Below are positions 1-8,798 of a stretch of 64,000 nucleotides of DNA, piece after piece. The position numbers and the translations under genes were made by a program. The first letter of the stretch is position 1; each line of letters starts with the position of its first letter. The notes below the pieces were generated by a model. The model ran no database searches and was not told where the DNA came from. It worked only from the letters and a program-made list of their open reading frames with translations. The DNA is from JAGXFP01 sp039714535. Its GTDB lineage: Bacteria; Desulfobacterota; Desulfobulbia; Desulfobulbales; JAGXFP01. The stretch spans positions 31,375 through 95,374 of the forward strand of contig JBDLJC010000006.1 in the NCBI GenBank assembly GCA_039714535.1. Direction: 5' to 3'.

Positions 1-1952
1 CGCACCGCTCGGTGTATCAGAAATATGGCGCCATCTTTGCTTATTTTGACAGCCTGTTAATCGGGCTTACCGCAACTCCGAAAAAAGAGATAGACCGCAA
101 TACCTATGGTCTTTTCGGCATAGAGGATGATGACCCGACATTTGCCTATGAACTCGGCAGTGCGGTAAAAGACGGTTTTCTGGTGCCGCCCAAAGCGATC
201 CTGGTGCCGATAAAATTTCAGCGTGAGGGGATTAAGTACAAAGACCTGTCTGAGGCGGAAAAGAAAGAGTATGAAGAAAAATTTGGTGACCCGACCAAGG
301 AGGAAGCCCCGGACGAGATATCCAGCAGCGCCTTGAACAGTTGGCTGTTTAATACCGACACCGTTGACAAGGTGCTTGATCATCTGATGGGTAACGGCAT
401 TAAGGTGGAGGCCGGTGACAAGCTTGGCAAAACGATCATCTTTGCCAAGAACCATAAACACGCGGTTTTTATCGAAGAGCGTTTCAATAAAAATTATCCT
501 GAATACTCGGGCAAGTTTTTACGGGTGATCGACAACTACGAAACCAAGGCCCAGGACCTGCTTGAAAGGTTTACCGACCCATACAACGAAGTTGATCCGC
601 AGATCGCCGTATCGGTAGATATGATGGACACCGGGGTTGATGCGCCAAGGGTGGTCAACCTGGTATTTTTTAAGCTGGTCAGAGCAACTTCCAAATTCTG
701 GCAGATGATCGGCAGGGGCACCCGGCTTTGTCCGGATCTGTTTGCCCCCAATGAAGATAAAAGCCATTTTCTGATCTTTGACTTCTGCCAGAACTTTGAG
801 TTCTTCGACCAGAACCCGGACGGCATTGATGGTAATGCGATAAAAAGCCTCAGCCAGCAGATATTTGAGGCCAAGTTTGAAGTGGCCATGTTAATCAGGG
901 ACAAACAGGCGAAAAGGGAAGAGGAGGCAGAGCTGTCTCAGCAATATATCAATGAATTGCATGGTATCGTGGACGGGCTTGACCAGGACCGTTTCGTGGT
1001 CAAAAAAGAACTGCGCTATGTGACGGAATATAAACACCGGTCCAGGTGGGAGAACCTTTCCAAGGGTGATGTGCTGGATATCACGGCCCACCTCTCGCAT
1101 CTGGTGATCCCCCGTAAAGATGATGACGAGTTAGCGAGAAGGTTCGATATCCTGGTTTTAAATTGCCAGCTGGCCCTGTTGGCTGATCTGCAGACCGACA
1201 AGTACGTTAATAAGATCAGCAATATTGCCAAGGCGTTAGTTAAAAAGAAGAATATTCCAGCGGTTGGCCAACACATTGACTTGCTAAAAGAACTGCAAAC
1301 CGCTCTTTTCTGGAAAGGGGTAAATGTCAATCGGTTGGAAGAAGTGAGGTCCGCCTTGCGGGAACTGGTTAAGTTTCTGGATAAGGATCAGCAAGTTGAC
1401 GTGGTTACCCATTTTGAAGACGAACTTGATAAAAAGAAGATCGGCACCAGAGAAGTTGTGCCAATCTACCATACCTTAAAAAGCTATCGTGACCGGGTTG
1501 AGTCATATATCCGGAAAAACAGGAACCACCTGGTTATTCATAAATTGAATACCAACCTCCCCATAACCCAGATGGAGATTAATACGCTGGAGGGTATCCT
1601 CTTTGATGGCGATGAACGGGGCACCAAACAGGATTACCTGGCCGAATACGGCGATCAACCTCTGGGTAAGTTCATCAGGAGCATTGTCGGGCTGGATATT
1701 AAATCGGCCAATGAGGCCTTTGCTGATTTTCTCCAGGCGGGGAACTTGCGGGCCGACCAGATGACCTTTTTGAACAATATCATTACCTACCTGACCAAAA
1801 ACGGAACCATCGATAAGGCCATGCTCTTTGAACCGCCGTTTACCCATATTAACGACCAGGGATTACTTGGTGTTTTCGATGATGCCCAGGCGACGAAGAT
1901 TATTCAGATAATAGATAAGGTTAATAGGAATGCGATGGTAGTGGGTGGGTAG
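1..1952 (+). CDS. Type I restriction HsdR-like helicase/nuclease subunit, C-terminal part (5' end outside window)
   Basis: The reading frame is open from the first base, so the start lies upstream. The visible part has superfamily 2 helicase motifs. A GLTATP motif lies about 20 residues in. The sequence TGVDAPRVVNLVFFK and a QMIGRGTRL motif VI lie near residues 205-240. A long helical C-terminal region follows, resembling the EcoEI-type R-subunit C-terminal domain. In this family the R subunit translocates DNA by ATP hydrolysis and cuts in a complex with the M and S subunits. The nuclease and Walker A parts would be upstream and are not seen. No hsdM or hsdS follows: the next genes are on the other strand and unrelated, so the rest of the locus must be upstream. 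A related stand-alone DEAD/DEAH defence helicase is the alternative. Confidence 0.8.
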   Translation, partial: HRSVYQKYGAIFAYFDSLLIGLTATPKKEIDRNTYGLFGIEDDDPTFAYELGSAVKDGFLVPPKAILVPIKFQREGIKYKDLSEAEKKEYEEKFGDPTKEEAPDEISSSALNSWLFNTDTVDKVLDHLMGNGIKVEAGDKLGKTIIFAKNHKHAVFIEERFNKNYPEYSGKFLRVIDNYETKAQDLLERFTDPYNEVDPQIAVSVDMMDTGVDAPRVVNLVFFKLVRATSKFWQMIGRGTRLCPDLFAPNEDKSHFLIFDFCQNFEFFDQNPDGIDGNAIKSLSQQIFEAKFEVAMLIRDKQAKREEEAELSQQYINELHGIVDGLDQDRFVVKKELRYVTEYKHRSRWENLSKGDVLDITAHLSHLVIPRKDDDELARRFDILVLNCQLALLADLQTDKYVNKISNIAKALVKKKNIPAVGQHIDLLKELQTALFWKGVNVNRLEEVRSALRELVKFLDKDQQVDVVTHFEDELDKKKIGTREVVPIYHTLKSYRDRVESYIRKNRNHLVIHKLNTNLPITQMEINTLEGILFDGDERGTKQDYLAEYGDQPLGKFIRSIVGLDIKSANEAFADFLQAGNLRADQMTFLNNIITYLTKNGTIDKAMLFEPPFTHINDQGLLGVFDDAQATKIIQIIDKVNRNAMVVGG

Positions 1953-2132
1953 GGTGAAGATATCTCTCTAACATTTGGCTGGTCTGATAATTTAACCTTT
2001 CATTCCAACATCATAAAAAAATAAGTCGCCACCGAAACTGCTGTTTACTACTATTGTGCATCTTCCAGGTTCCAATTTTAATCAAATTAAAATTGACTTG
2101 TGACTGATTTAAACTGATTTTTTGTACAAAGG

Positions 2133-2573
2133 TTAATCGTGGAAAGTCAGTCGGTTGAAGCCACCCTTCTCGTACCATGGGCGGTCGGCATCGATCCCAT
2201 TAATTTCAATCAGCATTACTTCGAGGATCAGGTAAACCTTGGTGCCTTTTCGAACACAGGCAGTGGTGGTTTGACCGTGGTGGCCGAGGGCGGCATGTAA
2301 ATGAATCTTAGGTTCATCGCCATCCCAGAAAATGGAGCCAGCGCCAAGGGTCTCTCTGGCGCCATCCACTGAATCCCAGACCGGTTCCGGCGGCATCACC
2401 GGTTCTTTGGGGCCGGTAACGAATTCGGCCTGGCGCAGACCGCCTATGACCTGAAACCAACCCTGACGGATGTTTTCTTTGCGGATAATTCCCAGAAGTT
2501 CTTCGAGAAAATCATCCCCTTCATCAAAGCGGATTGAAAAAACCCGCCCGGTTGTGCCCTGGCGATAGTCCAT
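2133..2573 (-). CDS. PPC domain (DUF296) protein, possible DNA-binding protein
   Basis: This is a 146-residue, single-domain protein of the PPC/DUF296 family, whose plant members carry AT-hook motifs and whose bacterial members are small trimeric proteins. The conserved HLHAALG stretch (about residues 91-97) and the preceding GAGSIFWDGDEPKIH segment match the metal-site region of the fold. The N-terminal GRVFSIRFDEGDDFLEEL is the usual first strand and helix. The function of bacterial members is mostly unknown, with DNA binding and a metabolic role both proposed. It lies 5 bases downstream of the darP-like gene on the same strand, so the two are probably co-transcribed. The ATG at 2573 is the only reasonable start. 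Confidence 0.8.
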   Translation of the reverse strand: MDYRQGTTGRVFSIRFDEGDDFLEELLGIIRKENIRQGWFQVIGGLRQAEFVTGPKEPVMPPEPVWDSVDGARETLGAGSIFWDGDEPKIHLHAALGHHGQTTTACVRKGTKVYLILEVMLIEINGIDADRPWYEKGGFNRLTFHD

Positions 2574-2578
2574 AGCTG

Positions 2579-3130
2579 TTATTTGTCTCTAATGGTGGTG
2601 AATTTTAGTTTTTCTGCGGCCGCCTTTAAGGCCCGAAATATCTCCCTTGATTGGCCGACTTTGCGGGTGGCGGCAAAATTTTCCGCTGGTTTGGCCAGGT
2701 CTTCTATGTTCAGGGCCGGGAACATCTCGATAGCTTTTTTGAGGGGAGGGGCCTTACGATCCATAAAGAAATAACCTTCGTAGTCATCGCGATCATTATA
2801 CTCGTCGAGGGCGGCAGCAATTATGTCGTTTTTCAGTCTTTCCAACTCCTTGTGGGCAATGTTGGTTTTCAGATGTGAGCCCCGGCGTTCTTCAAGGAAG
2901 TTAAGTAGTTCGTCTATCGACTGTTTGCGCAATTCTTTAGCGATGTATTTGATCTGCCGTTTACGGGAGCCTGCTTTAAGTTTCCTGACCGCCTTGATCT
3001 CTTGCCGAAGGAAGTCGTCGCAGGGTAGTTTGAGCAGTTCGGCCGGCGATAATTCCGCCAGTTCTTTACTGAGTGTTTCTATCTCTTTGGCCTGGCGTTT
3101 TTTTTCAGTACGGCTGACGGTGTAGTCCAT
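2579..3130 (-). CDS. darP: DarP/YjgA family ribosome-biogenesis protein (DUF615)
   Basis: This 183-residue basic, helical protein matches the YjgA/DUF615 family by its layout. An N-terminal SRTEKKRQAKEIETLSKEL helix is followed by LAELSPAELLKLPCDDFLR. A KAGSRKRQIKYIAKELRKQ segment (about residues 54-72) comes next, and the C-terminus carries a SREIFRALKAAAEK motif. In Enterobacteria the protein binds late 50S ribosomal precursors and helps shape the peptidyl-transferase centre. This copy has about 25 extra residues around residues 110-135 (EYNDRDDYEGYFFMDRKAPP) that I do not recall from the E. coli protein. It is the first gene of a two-gene unit with the PPC-domain gene. Confidence 0.75.
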   Translation of the reverse strand: MDYTVSRTEKKRQAKEIETLSKELAELSPAELLKLPCDDFLRQEIKAVRKLKAGSRKRQIKYIAKELRKQSIDELLNFLEERRGSHLKTNIAHKELERLKNDIIAAALDEYNDRDDYEGYFFMDRKAPPLKKAIEMFPALNIEDLAKPAENFAATRKVGQSREIFRALKAAAEKLKFTTIRDK

Positions 3131-3258
3131 TGTTCCCTTGCTGCAATCGTGGTTTGCCTTTTTTTGTTGCCTTTCAGTGACGGGCTAAAGTAATATCTCT
3201 TAGCCTTTGAGACTAGCATTTAACCATCTTATTCCAATAATAGATAAGGAATTTTATC

Positions 3259-4431
3259 ATGAGCCATAAAACTTTTACCATCACCCAGCCCACCCGATTG
3301 ACCTTCGGCGCCGGTACCATTGGGGGGCTTGCCGATCTGGTCAAAGAAGAGGGCGGCACCAAGGCTTTTCTGGTAGTTGATCCTGGTCTCAAGAAGGCGG
3401 GGCTGTTGAAAAAGGTTACCGCCCCGCTCAAGAAAGCAAAAATGGACTTTGAGGTCTATGATAAAATTGATCCCGAGCCGGGTCTGAAGCTTGCCGATGG
3501 TGGCTGCAAACTGGCGGCCAAGAGCGGTTGTGACTGTGTTATTGGCGTAGGCGGTGGTTCGGCCATGGATGTGGCCAAGGCAGTGAGCATTCTGCTGACC
3601 AACGGCGGCAAGGCTGAGGATTATCTCGGGTTGGGTAAAATCACCAAGCCCGGGGTGCCGAAGATTATGGTGCCAACCACGGGTGGTACTGGCGCTGAGG
3701 TGACTTTCACCGCAGTTTTCATTAATGAGAAAACCGGTTCCAAGGGCGGGATGAACGGTGATCCGCTCTACCCGGATGCAGCCCTTCTTGATCCGGAGCT
3801 GACCGTTTCCGTACCGCCGCATATAACCGCGGCAACCGGTATCGACGCCTTTACCCATGCCATCGAAGGATATGTCTCAACCCAGTCCCATGCCATCTCT
3901 GATATGTATGCCCTGGAAGCCATCGAGATGATCAGTCGTAATCTGCCAAGGGCCTATGGTAATGGCGATAATATCGAGGCCCGTTCTGCTATGTTGATGG
4001 GGAGTTTGCTGGCCGGTAAGGCCTTGGCCACGGCCGGGGTTGGTCTGGTCCATGCCATGGCCTACCCGCTTGGGGGCATGTTCGGTATCCCCCATGGTCT
4101 GGCTAACGCAGTCCTGTTGCCGTATGTCGTCGAGTATAACCTGATCGGCAACCCCGGCAAGTATGCGGCGGTGGCTGAGGTCATGGGCTATGACACCACT
4201 GATATGCCGTTACGCGATGCTGCGGCGCAAGTGGTTGAGGCTATTTTTAATTTGAATAACGATGTGGGGATTCCTTCAAGTCTGGCCGACCTTGATATCC
4301 CGATTGAGAAAGTTCCTGAGATGGCAGACATCGCCTTGACCGTTGCCGTCCCGATTGCGAATAACCCACGCAAACCGACCCGAGACGAGGTAATTCAGGT
4401 TTATCATAATGCCCTGATCGGCTGGGAGTAA
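3259..4431 (+). CDS. kdnB: Iron-dependent alcohol dehydrogenase, candidate KdnB (Kdo 8-oxidase)
   Basis: This is a 390-residue group III metal-dependent alcohol dehydrogenase. The nucleotide-binding GGGSAMD motif is at residues 98-104. The metal ligands fall at Asp196, His200, His265 and His279 (GIDAFTH, GLVHAMA, GIPHG), almost the same numbering as FucO. By itself the family could oxidise many alcohols. The next gene is KdnA-like and kdsB lies close by. That matches the Shewanella Kdo8N pathway, in which KdnB oxidises the C8 hydroxyl of Kdo to an aldehyde for KdnA to aminate. The KdnB assignment is therefore an inference from context, and a 254-base gap separates it from kdnA. A generic 1,3-propanediol or lactaldehyde dehydrogenase is the alternative. 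The ATG has little Shine-Dalgarno support. Confidence 0.65.
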   Translation: MSHKTFTITQPTRLTFGAGTIGGLADLVKEEGGTKAFLVVDPGLKKAGLLKKVTAPLKKAKMDFEVYDKIDPEPGLKLADGGCKLAAKSGCDCVIGVGGGSAMDVAKAVSILLTNGGKAEDYLGLGKITKPGVPKIMVPTTGGTGAEVTFTAVFINEKTGSKGGMNGDPLYPDAALLDPELTVSVPPHITAATGIDAFTHAIEGYVSTQSHAISDMYALEAIEMISRNLPRAYGNGDNIEARSAMLMGSLLAGKALATAGVGLVHAMAYPLGGMFGIPHGLANAVLLPYVVEYNLIGNPGKYAAVAEVMGYDTTDMPLRDAAAQVVEAIFNLNNDVGIPSSLADLDIPIEKVPEMADIALTVAVPIANNPRKPTRDEVIQVYHNALIGWE

Positions 4432-4685
4432 TATTCGAATCCGGCTGACGATCCCGGCCAATTGCGGCGTTGGCTGCCGGGATTCCATGCTCGACGTACA
4501 GTTGTACGCCTGTGCTGAAATCCCTTTGCCGCCTTGCCCTTGACCGGGCTTGTTAGCCTCAGTTTTTAGTAATAAAAAAGTTTTGTCTTAAATGATGGAT
4601 TGAGTGGGCTTGTTGCAACGCTGCGCTGGTAATGATCAGATAATCACTCCCTGTTGATTGTAGAACATAATAAAAGGAGGCTGAA

Positions 4686-5888
4686 ATGCCCGGTTTTGAA
4701 GTTTTCGGTGAGGAAGAAAAGAAAGAGATCATGGAAGTTCTGGATACCGGGGTGCTTTTTCGCTATGAGTTTCCGGAACAGCGCAAGGGTATCTACAAGG
4801 TAAAAACCTTCGAGGAGAAGTTCGCTGCCTATTGCGGGGCCAAATATGGCCAGGCTGTGACCTCAGGCACCGTCGCCCTCAAAGTGGCTTTGGCGGTTCT
4901 GGGCGTGGGGCCCGGTGACGAGGTCATCACCCAGGGCTTTACCTTTGTGGCAACCTGGGAAGCCATTCTCGATATCGGTGCGATACCGGTCTTCACCGAG
5001 GTTGATGAGACCCTGAACATGGATCCGACCGATCTGGCGAAGAAGATCACCGATAAGACCAAGGCGATTATTCCGGTCCATATGATGGGTGCTGCGGCTC
5101 GGATTGAGGAAATAGTCGCCATTGCTGATAAGCACGGGATTCCCGTAATCGAGGATACTGCCCAGGCGGCCGGGGGCAAATTGAACGGCAAGGGCTTGGG
5201 TTCCTTCGGCACCCTTGGTACCTTCTCCTTTGATGCGGTTAAAACTATGACCACCGGGGAGGGTGGCATGGTAATCACCGATGATGAAGAACTCTGGCGG
5301 AAAATGAGCGAATATCACGACCATGGCCATGATCATGTTCAGAATCCCGGCGGCCGTGGCGGTGAGGGGCGCAGTTTTATCGGCTTCAATTACCGGATGA
5401 TGGAGCTGCAGGGCGCCATAGGTCTGGCGCAGCTGGCCAAGCTCGACCAGATGATCTCCACCCAGAAAGAACATAAGGCCAGGCTGAAAGAGGCGGCGGC
5501 CAAGATCCCAGGGGTGACCTTTCGGACCCAGCTGGATGAATCCGGTGATAATGCAACCTTCTTTGCCTTCCTGTTGCCCGATGCGGCCAAGGCCCAGGCG
5601 GTAAATGAGGTCTTGAAAGCCGAAGGGTGCGGGGCCATCTATTTTGCCGATAATACCTGGCATTATTATCCCAAGTGGGAACATCTGCTGGCTGGTTCCA
5701 CACTGGCGGAGTCGGGCTGGCCCTTTGTCAGCCACGGTAAACGGCGGGTTGTTTACGATCAGGACGTTTTGCCGGCCTCGGCTGAGATTATGGGCCGCTG
5801 TCTGGTCTTTCAGGTGCTGATCAAATTGACCGAGGAGAGGGTGCAACAGATCTGTGCCGCTCTGGAGAAGGCGGCAACAGTGGTTTAA
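4686..5888 (+). CDS. kdnA: DegT/DnrJ/EryC1 aminotransferase, KdnA-like (8-amino-Kdo synthesis)
   Basis: This is a 400-residue PLP sugar aminotransferase. The PLP lysine is Lys186 in SFDAVKTMTTGEGG, with the upstream IEDTAQAAGG cofactor motif near residues 155-164 and SGTVALKVAL at 60-69. The N-terminus (MPGFEVFGEEEKKEI, then FRYEF) and the HDHGHDHV stretch after the lysine closely resemble Shewanella KdnA as I recall it. That enzyme converts 8-oxo-Kdo to Kdo8N using glutamate. An AAAAGGAGG Shine-Dalgarno (4672-4680) precedes the ATG. The gene ends at a strong terminator. A different nucleotide-sugar aminotransferase remains possible, but the neighbouring dehydrogenase and kdsB favour Kdo8N. 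Confidence 0.75.
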   Translation: MPGFEVFGEEEKKEIMEVLDTGVLFRYEFPEQRKGIYKVKTFEEKFAAYCGAKYGQAVTSGTVALKVALAVLGVGPGDEVITQGFTFVATWEAILDIGAIPVFTEVDETLNMDPTDLAKKITDKTKAIIPVHMMGAAARIEEIVAIADKHGIPVIEDTAQAAGGKLNGKGLGSFGTLGTFSFDAVKTMTTGEGGMVITDDEELWRKMSEYHDHGHDHVQNPGGRGGEGRSFIGFNYRMMELQGAIGLAQLAKLDQMISTQKEHKARLKEAAAKIPGVTFRTQLDESGDNATFFAFLLPDAAKAQAVNEVLKAEGCGAIYFADNTWHYYPKWEHLLAGSTLAESGWPFVSHGKRRVVYDQDVLPASAEIMGRCLVFQVLIKLTEERVQQICAALEKAATVV

Positions 5889-5917
5889 CCACAAAGTCAT
5901 ATAGTTGATTGTGTTGG

Positions 5918-5945
5918 AAGGAGCGCCTGTTTAGGCGCTCCTTTT
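5918..5945. terminator. Rho-independent terminator between kdnA and rsmJ
   Basis: A perfect 10-base-pair stem (AAGGAGCGCC / GGCGCTCCTT) with a 6-base loop is followed by TT. The A and T flanks let it work in both directions. It sits between two convergent genes. Confidence 0.85.
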
Positions 5946-5963
5946 GGTATTCTTGAAGAGAGG

Positions 5964-6746
5964 TTACGTAGTTTTTATTAGGTAAACATCGAAACGGTTG
6001 TTCTTGGTTTTGAAGACCAGATCCGGTTTCGGCCCGTTTAGGGGTGGGGCGTAGGCCGGCCGTTTGACCACCACCCGCTTGCTTGCCACCTTGAGGGCGC
6101 CAGTCAGCAGGAGGTCACTGTCTTCATCATCGCCAACCAAGCTTCTTAAAATCCGCATCTCTTTTTTGACCAGGGCACTCTTGCTGCGGTGGGGATACAT
6201 TGGATCCAGGTAGACCACTTCCGGACGGCGATGGGGTTGAGCCTTTGCCATCTCCAGCAAACTGTCGCCTCTCCGCAAAGACATCCGCTCCCTTACTATT
6301 GTTCCTATCTCGGGATCATCGGCGGCTCGCCCCAGGCCGTCCGCCAGAAGGGCGGCTATCACGGGATTGCGCTCCATCATCTCGACCCTGCAGCCTTGAC
6401 AGGCCAAGATAAAACTGTCCTGGCCGAGGCCGGCGGTGCCATCCAGAATACTTGGCAAATTTTCACCTTTGATTCCGATTGCCCGGACCAGGGTCTGTTT
6501 GCGGCCTCCTCCCCGTCTGCGTCGGTAGTCGGTCTTGCCGCTGGTGAAATCAATCCAGACCGGGCCTGGCGCTTTGGGGCCAATCTGCCGGAGCTCTAAC
6601 CTGTCTCTGGTAACCATCAATAACAAAGAGTGGTTGGTTGTGTCCGGCTCGGTGAGAGGGATTTGCAGCTGCTTGGCCAGTACCACTGCTTTTTGGCGCT
6701 GTTCCGGGGTTTCAGCAGCTACGGCTATATTGTTTGATATCGCCAC
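5964..6746 (-). CDS. rsmJ: 16S rRNA (guanine1516-N2)-methyltransferase RsmJ
   Basis: This 260-residue protein matches the RsmJ/YhiQ (DUF548) family. The AdoMet-binding LDGTAGLGQDSFILA lies near residue 101, followed by EMMERNPVIAALL. A VYLDPMYPHRSKSALVKK segment leads to the catalytic DPMYPH motif, and VVVKRPAYAPPL is near the C-terminus. The family methylates G1516 of 16S rRNA in the small subunit. The start is a GTG with poor Shine-Dalgarno support, and no better upstream codon is seen. It is convergent with kdnA and interrupts the Kdo8N genes on the opposite strand, so it is probably an insertion into an older cluster or a chance neighbour. Confidence 0.9.
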   Translation of the reverse strand: MAISNNIAVAAETPEQRQKAVVLAKQLQIPLTEPDTTNHSLLLMVTRDRLELRQIGPKAPGPVWIDFTSGKTDYRRRRGGGRKQTLVRAIGIKGENLPSILDGTAGLGQDSFILACQGCRVEMMERNPVIAALLADGLGRAADDPEIGTIVRERMSLRRGDSLLEMAKAQPHRRPEVVYLDPMYPHRSKSALVKKEMRILRSLVGDDEDSDLLLTGALKVASKRVVVKRPAYAPPLNGPKPDLVFKTKNNRFDVYLIKTT

Positions 6747-6912
6747 GGTAATGTTTAAATCCGCTGGTTATGGTTGCCCGGTAATGTTAGTCTGGACAGT
6801 TACGTGCTTTGTGGAGTAAAAAGCATTTCTGGTTCTTCGTCTGCAACGTTGAACAGACTCTATTAAGGAGCTTCTGGCATTTCGAATTAAATTTATATCG
6901 AGAGATATTAAC

Positions 6913-7686
6913 ATGGATCCAACCCATAAAAAAGAACCGAAGGTTGTCGCAATAATTCCGGCCCGATATCATTCAAACCGTTTTGAGGGTAAACCCCTGG
7001 CCAAGATCATGGGTAAAGCGATGATCCAGCATGTTTATGAGCGGGCCTTGGCGGTTGATCTGGTCTCACTGGTGGCGGTGGCCACCGATGATGAAAGGAT
7101 AGCTGAGTGTGTCCGTGGTTTTGGCGGCCAGGTGGTGATGACCAGTTCCGACCATGTCTCCGGGACCGACCGGCTGGCCGAAGCCGCGACCCTTCTTGAT
7201 ATCAATGAGCAGGATGTGGTCGTCAATATTCAAGGCGACCAACCCCTCTTTGATCTCTCCGTGGTTGAGCAGGTGGCGCGGCCATTATTGGATGACCCGG
7301 CCCTGCCGATGTCCACTCTTATCTATAAGATAATTCGTCCCGAAGAGATCGATGATCCGAATCATGTTAAAACGGTTTTTGATGTCAACGGCATGGCCCT
7401 CTATTTTTCCAGGGCACCGATCCCTTTTCAGCGGAACCCGGAAGAACCGCAGACGCCTACTTACTACAAGCATCTTGGCTTTTACGCGTACCGCAAGGGT
7501 TTCTTGCTGACCTTTGTCGGTCTGCCTGAAGGCGAATGGGAGCGCTTCGAAAAACTTGAGCAACTGCGGGCTCTGGAATATGGCTATAATATCAAAGTTG
7601 TTCTCACCGAACATGACTCGGTTGAGGTGGATACGCCCCAGGATCTGGCCAGAGTTGAGGGGGTGTTCCGTGGTGGTGCAAAGTAA
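6913..7686 (+). CDS. kdsB: CMP-Kdo / CMP-Kdo8N synthetase KdsB
   Basis: This 257-residue nucleotidyltransferase starts with the KdsB IIPARYHSNRFEGKPLAKI motif. It contains VNIQGDQPL near residues 98-106 and YKHLGFYAYRKGFL followed by ERFEKLEQLRALE towards the C-terminus. The enzyme activates Kdo with CTP before transfer to lipid A. E. coli KdsB has QGDEP where this protein has QGDQP. Next to kdnA and kdnB this change may mark a preference for 8-amino-Kdo, but that is inference. It is probably co-transcribed with mdh, 61 bases downstream. The N-terminus has about eight extra residues before the first strand. Confidence 0.9.
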   Translation: MDPTHKKEPKVVAIIPARYHSNRFEGKPLAKIMGKAMIQHVYERALAVDLVSLVAVATDDERIAECVRGFGGQVVMTSSDHVSGTDRLAEAATLLDINEQDVVVNIQGDQPLFDLSVVEQVARPLLDDPALPMSTLIYKIIRPEEIDDPNHVKTVFDVNGMALYFSRAPIPFQRNPEEPQTPTYYKHLGFYAYRKGFLLTFVGLPEGEWERFEKLEQLRALEYGYNIKVVLTEHDSVEVDTPQDLARVEGVFRGGAK

Positions 7687-7747
7687 GTTGTGTTTGCTGA
7701 TAACTATTGTTTTAAAAATCATAGATAATGAATGAGAGGTTGACGTA

Positions 7748-8674
7748 ATGCGCAAGAAGATAACGATAATCGGGGCTGGTAATGTTGGTGCTACCGCTGC
7801 TCACTGGGCAGCGAGCCGGAGACTGGGCGATGTGGTTCTTCTCGATGTGGTGGAAGGGATCCCCCAGGGCAAGGCCCTTGACCTGTTACAGGGTGGCCCG
7901 GTTGATGAATTTTCCAATATTGTCACGGGTTCTAATGATTATAAAGATTCCGCTGATTCCGATGTGGTGATCATTACCGCCGGTCTGGCCCGGAAACCGG
8001 GGATGTCCCGCGATGATCTGCTGGCCAAGAACGTGGCGATCGTCAAATCCTGCGCCGAGCAGGCCGCCAAACATTCACCCAATTGCGTGATGATTGTGGT
8101 AACCAATCCCATTGACGCCATGGTTTACACGGCGTTCAAGGTCTCAGGTTTTCCGCGGGAGCGGGTGATCGGCATGGCCGGTGTGCTTGATTCGGCCCGG
8201 TACCGCACCTTTCTGGCCATGGAGCTGGGCATTGCCCCCCGGGACGTTAATGCCATGGTCATGGGTATCCACGGCGACAATATGTTGCCCTTGGTCAGAC
8301 TGGCCAATGTTTCAGGAATACCGGTGACCGATTTGATCTCCGCCGAACGACTGGCTGAGATTGTCAAACGGACCCAGCAGGGTGGGATTGAGATCGTCAA
8401 TCACCTGAAAACCGGCAGCGCCTTTTATACCCCGGGCCTGGCTGCCGTGGAGATGGCCGAGGCGGTCCTGCTCGATAGTCAACGGCTTCTGCCCTGTGCG
8501 GCCTATCTTGAAGGGGAGTTCGGCTTTTCCGGCTGTTTCCTTGGGGTACCGGTGGTGCTGGGTAGTGGCGGGGTGGAACGAATCGTTGAGTTCGAACTTA
8601 CTGGTGAAGAGAAAGAGGAGATGTTGGTCTCTGAGAATGCGGTCAGGGGTCAGATGGCTGCTACCGGCCTATAA
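7748..8674 (+). CDS. mdh: Malate dehydrogenase (NAD)
   Basis: This 308-residue enzyme belongs to the lactate/malate dehydrogenase family. The Rossmann motif GAGNVGATAA is at residues 9-18. The loop ARKPGMSRDDLL has Arg where lactate dehydrogenases have Gln, which selects oxaloacetate and malate. The catalytic histidine is in MGIHGDNM and the substrate Arg in GVLDSARYR. It interconverts malate and oxaloacetate in the cytoplasm. The GAGAGGTTGACGTA Shine-Dalgarno region lies just before the ATG. It follows kdsB with a short gap, but nothing links the two functions. Confidence 0.93.
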   Translation: MRKKITIIGAGNVGATAAHWAASRRLGDVVLLDVVEGIPQGKALDLLQGGPVDEFSNIVTGSNDYKDSADSDVVIITAGLARKPGMSRDDLLAKNVAIVKSCAEQAAKHSPNCVMIVVTNPIDAMVYTAFKVSGFPRERVIGMAGVLDSARYRTFLAMELGIAPRDVNAMVMGIHGDNMLPLVRLANVSGIPVTDLISAERLAEIVKRTQQGGIEIVNHLKTGSAFYTPGLAAVEMAEAVLLDSQRLLPCAAYLEGEFGFSGCFLGVPVVLGSGGVERIVEFELTGEEKEEMLVSENAVRGQMAATGL

Positions 8675-8686
8675 GGTTCTTGATTT

Positions 8687-8773
8687 GTAACTATTTAGCC
8701 AAGGGAAAAAGGGAAAAAGCGAGACTAAACTCCAACCCGTAACATTTCAGCTGCGCTGCAATTGAATAGTTAC
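8687..8773. repeat. Short element bounded by GTAACTAT / ATAGTTAC inverted ends
   Basis: GTAACTAT at 8687 is repeated in inverted form as ATAGTTAC at 8766. The right end, TGAATAGTTACGG (8763-8775), is identical to the sequence at 35073-35085 just before recR. In both places the element abuts the next gene and supplies a purine-rich GGAG box. It looks like a degenerate dispersed repeat. Confidence 0.5.
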
Positions 8774-8798
8774 GGGGAGTTTGCGCAATATCTGGTCT

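Noticed and set aside
4863..5900. 345-codon minus-strand ORF over kdnA
   Set aside because: It mirrors a strongly coding gene with PLP motifs, and its translation is low in complexity and has no known motif.
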